A stretch of DNA of 64,000 nucleotides, taken from NCBI GenBank assembly GCA_046153875.1, contig JBJXFE010000008.1, positions 41,713 through 105,712 on the forward strand, given 5' to 3'. The position numbers and the translations under genes are program-made. The notes below the pieces were generated by a model that saw only the letters and a program-made list of their open reading frames with translations, searched no databases and was not told where the DNA came from. Positions 62,990-64,000 of this stretch are shown here, piece by piece. The DNA comes from JBJXFE01 sp046153875. Lineage in GTDB: Bacteria; Planctomycetota; Phycisphaerae; Phycisphaerales; UBA1924. Numbering within the stretch: the first letter of the stretch is position 1; every line of letters begins with the position of its first letter.

Positions 62990-63565
62990 TCACTCGTGCG
63001 CCGGGGTCAGCCGGCCCAAGTCGCTGGGCACGCCGCCGAGGTCCGCGTACATCGACTCGAGGGCCGCCACGAACTCCGCGAGCACCCCGGGGTCCACCTG
63101 CGGGGCCACGACGACCGCGAGGGCGTACGCCTCGGCGACCCAGAGTCGGCCCTGGGTCCGCTTGGCCGCGGTCAGGTCCCCCGGGACCCCGTACGCCGCG
63201 TAGAAGTCCACGAGCGCCAACATCTCGACCTCCGGCGAACTCGAATCACCGAGGTTGGCCGGGTCGCCGCCGAAGAGTTCGTACAGGAAGCGGATGATCT
63301 GCTGCAATCGCTCCATCGGGTCGATCGGCTCTGGCGCCTTCACATCCATGTTCATCGCGAGCCCGATCGCCGGTGTCGGCAGGCCCGCGTCCGCCGCGTG
63401 CGCTGTGTGGAGCCACACGAAACCCGCGGCCGCCGAGAGGCTCGCCGCGATGAGGGCGCGCCGTGTTCGCGGCGCGGGCTCGCCCCCGCGTGAAACTGGG
63501 GGGTGTTCCTGCGGGGTGCGGGGCGACGGGGAATGGATAGACTGTGACCGTGAACTCGGGTGCAT
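62990..63565 (-). CDS. Exported hypothetical protein
   Basis: This 191-residue protein has an N-terminal basic region RTRRALIAASLSAAAGFVWL followed by an Ala cut site (THAA), a signal or signal-anchor. The mature part is largely helical (MERLQQIIRFLYELFGGDP; VEMLALVDFYAAYGVPGD). A perfect AGGAGG lies seven bases before the ATG at 63565; the frame continues upstream without a better start. No known family. It lies divergent from the sigma factor, with about 155 bases between. The 180-base gap on its downstream side contains a run of nine C (62867-62875) inside a small hairpin. Confidence 0.65.
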   Translation of the reverse strand: MHPSSRSQSIHSPSPRTPQEHPPVSRGGEPAPRTRRALIAASLSAAAGFVWLHTAHAADAGLPTPAIGLAMNMDVKAPEPIDPMERLQQIIRFLYELFGGDPANLGDSSSPEVEMLALVDFYAAYGVPGDLTAAKRTQGRLWVAEAYALAVVVAPQVDPGVLAEFVAALESMYADLGGVPSDLGRLTPAHE

Positions 63566-63719
63566 GGACCTTCCTCCTGGTGTGCGGCACCCGCGCGCCG
63601 CGCCCCACACGGGCCGGTGGCGCGCGAGCTGCCCGCAACGTGGGCGGCGGCGCTGCCGCCCGTGTGAGCGACGATGCACCCGAAGGCAACCGCGTGCCGG
63701 CTTCGGTCGGGGGCTGAGC

Positions 63720-64000
63720 GTGTCCCGAGTGATCCCAGATGCGGCGCAGACCGACGGGCTTGCCCAGCCTCACGCCGGCGCCGACCACGATCCGCGGTTC
63801 CTGGACCCGGAGGCGCTCCTGCAGCGGATGCGCCGCGGCGATCGGGCGGCGGCCGGCGAGTTCGTGAACCGGTACGGCTCGCGTCTGCTGCGGCGCATCC
63901 GGAGCAAGCTCTCTCAGCCGATGCGGCGCGTCTTCGACTCCGTGGACATCCTCTCCACGCTGGCCCGACGACTGGACCGCTTTGTGTCCTCCGGCCAGCT
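63720..64000 (+). CDS. Sigma-70-type RNA polymerase sigma factor (N-terminal part, cut by window edge)
   Basis: The visible 93 residues contain a region 2-like stretch: LLQRMRRGDRAAAGEFVNRY, GSRLLRRIRSKLSQPMRRVF and DSVDILSTLARRLDRFVSSG. This matches the pattern of ECF-like sigma factors common in planctomycetes (MRRGDxxAxxxLxxRY, xxDxVxS). A GTG at 63720 with GGGGG upstream is used as start. Region 4 and any regulatory domain are beyond the edge. It probably directs a regulon unrelated to the adjacent small gene. Confidence 0.75.
   Translation, partial: MSRVIPDAAQTDGLAQPHAGADHDPRFLDPEALLQRMRRGDRAAAGEFVNRYGSRLLRRIRSKLSQPMRRVFDSVDILSTLARRLDRFVSSGQ

Noticed and set aside
62902..63297. 131-codon plus-strand frame over the exported hypothetical gene
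   Set aside because: Arg/Pro-rich shadow frame without ribosome-binding site; the minus-strand gene has a perfect AGGAGG.

Overview
The window looks like chromosomal DNA from a GC-rich planctomycete, most probably of the class Phycisphaerae. This is inferred from combined signals: three secreted proteins ending in a cysteine-containing duplicated dockerin-like module (DCNxSGxLTVADFGCFQ, ending GCP), an H-X9-DG-type prepilin, a planctomycete-style sigma-70 fragment at the right edge, and a giant secretin. No tRNA, rRNA, CRISPR array, insertion sequence or phage gene was found. Coding density is high. Many start codons are GTG, and several gene pairs overlap as ATGA or GTGA.

Left part (1-23.6 kb). 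A minus-strand chaperonin cluster runs groEL-groES-sulfotransferase-sulfotransferase-groEL; the last groEL runs off the left edge. Next, on the plus strand, are an orphan nuoA, a DUF2752 membrane protein, two related lipoproteins, a glycosyltransferase and a low-molecular-weight tyrosine phosphatase. On the minus strand follow odhB and sucA (2-oxoglutarate dehydrogenase E2 and E1) and a YbaL/Kef-type antiporter. A secreted protein then lies divergent to an FG-GAP/dockerin protein. A complete pstS-pstC-pstA-pstB phosphate importer closes this part.

Centre (23.8-46.4 kb). A one-directional minus-strand cluster encodes a type II secretion/type IV pilus-like machine: a glutathione peroxidase, then gspF, gspG, gspH, gspI, gspJ, gspK, gspL (PilM/PilN-like), a PilO/GspM protein that also carries a GspC/PilP-like domain, a 4,302-residue GspD secretin, and a small lipoprotein. 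The secretin is the most striking object in the window. Between an N0-like domain and a normal secretin barrel it carries about 45 divergent secretin-N (NolW-type) repeats, where ordinary GspD proteins have about three. gspE, a separate gspC and gspO are not in the window.

Right part (46.5-64 kb). This holds a tandem-domain PTPS/QueD-like protein, RidA, and a stand-alone prepilin with a promoter, a long hairpin-bearing leader and a clear terminator. Then come a methyltransferase, phoU, trpA, a DUF2071 protein, a hutG-hutI pair, a diacylglycerol-kinase-family protein and methionine aminopeptidase. Two large secreted dockerin-type proteins follow (a BNR/sortilin-like lipoprotein and a metzincin metalloprotease with calcium and NHL repeats), then two small hypothetical genes and a truncated sigma factor.

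One reading ties the regions together: the secretion machine with the giant secretin could export the dockerin-tagged proteins to the surface or medium. This is inference. No cohesin partner and no secretion ATPase is visible here.
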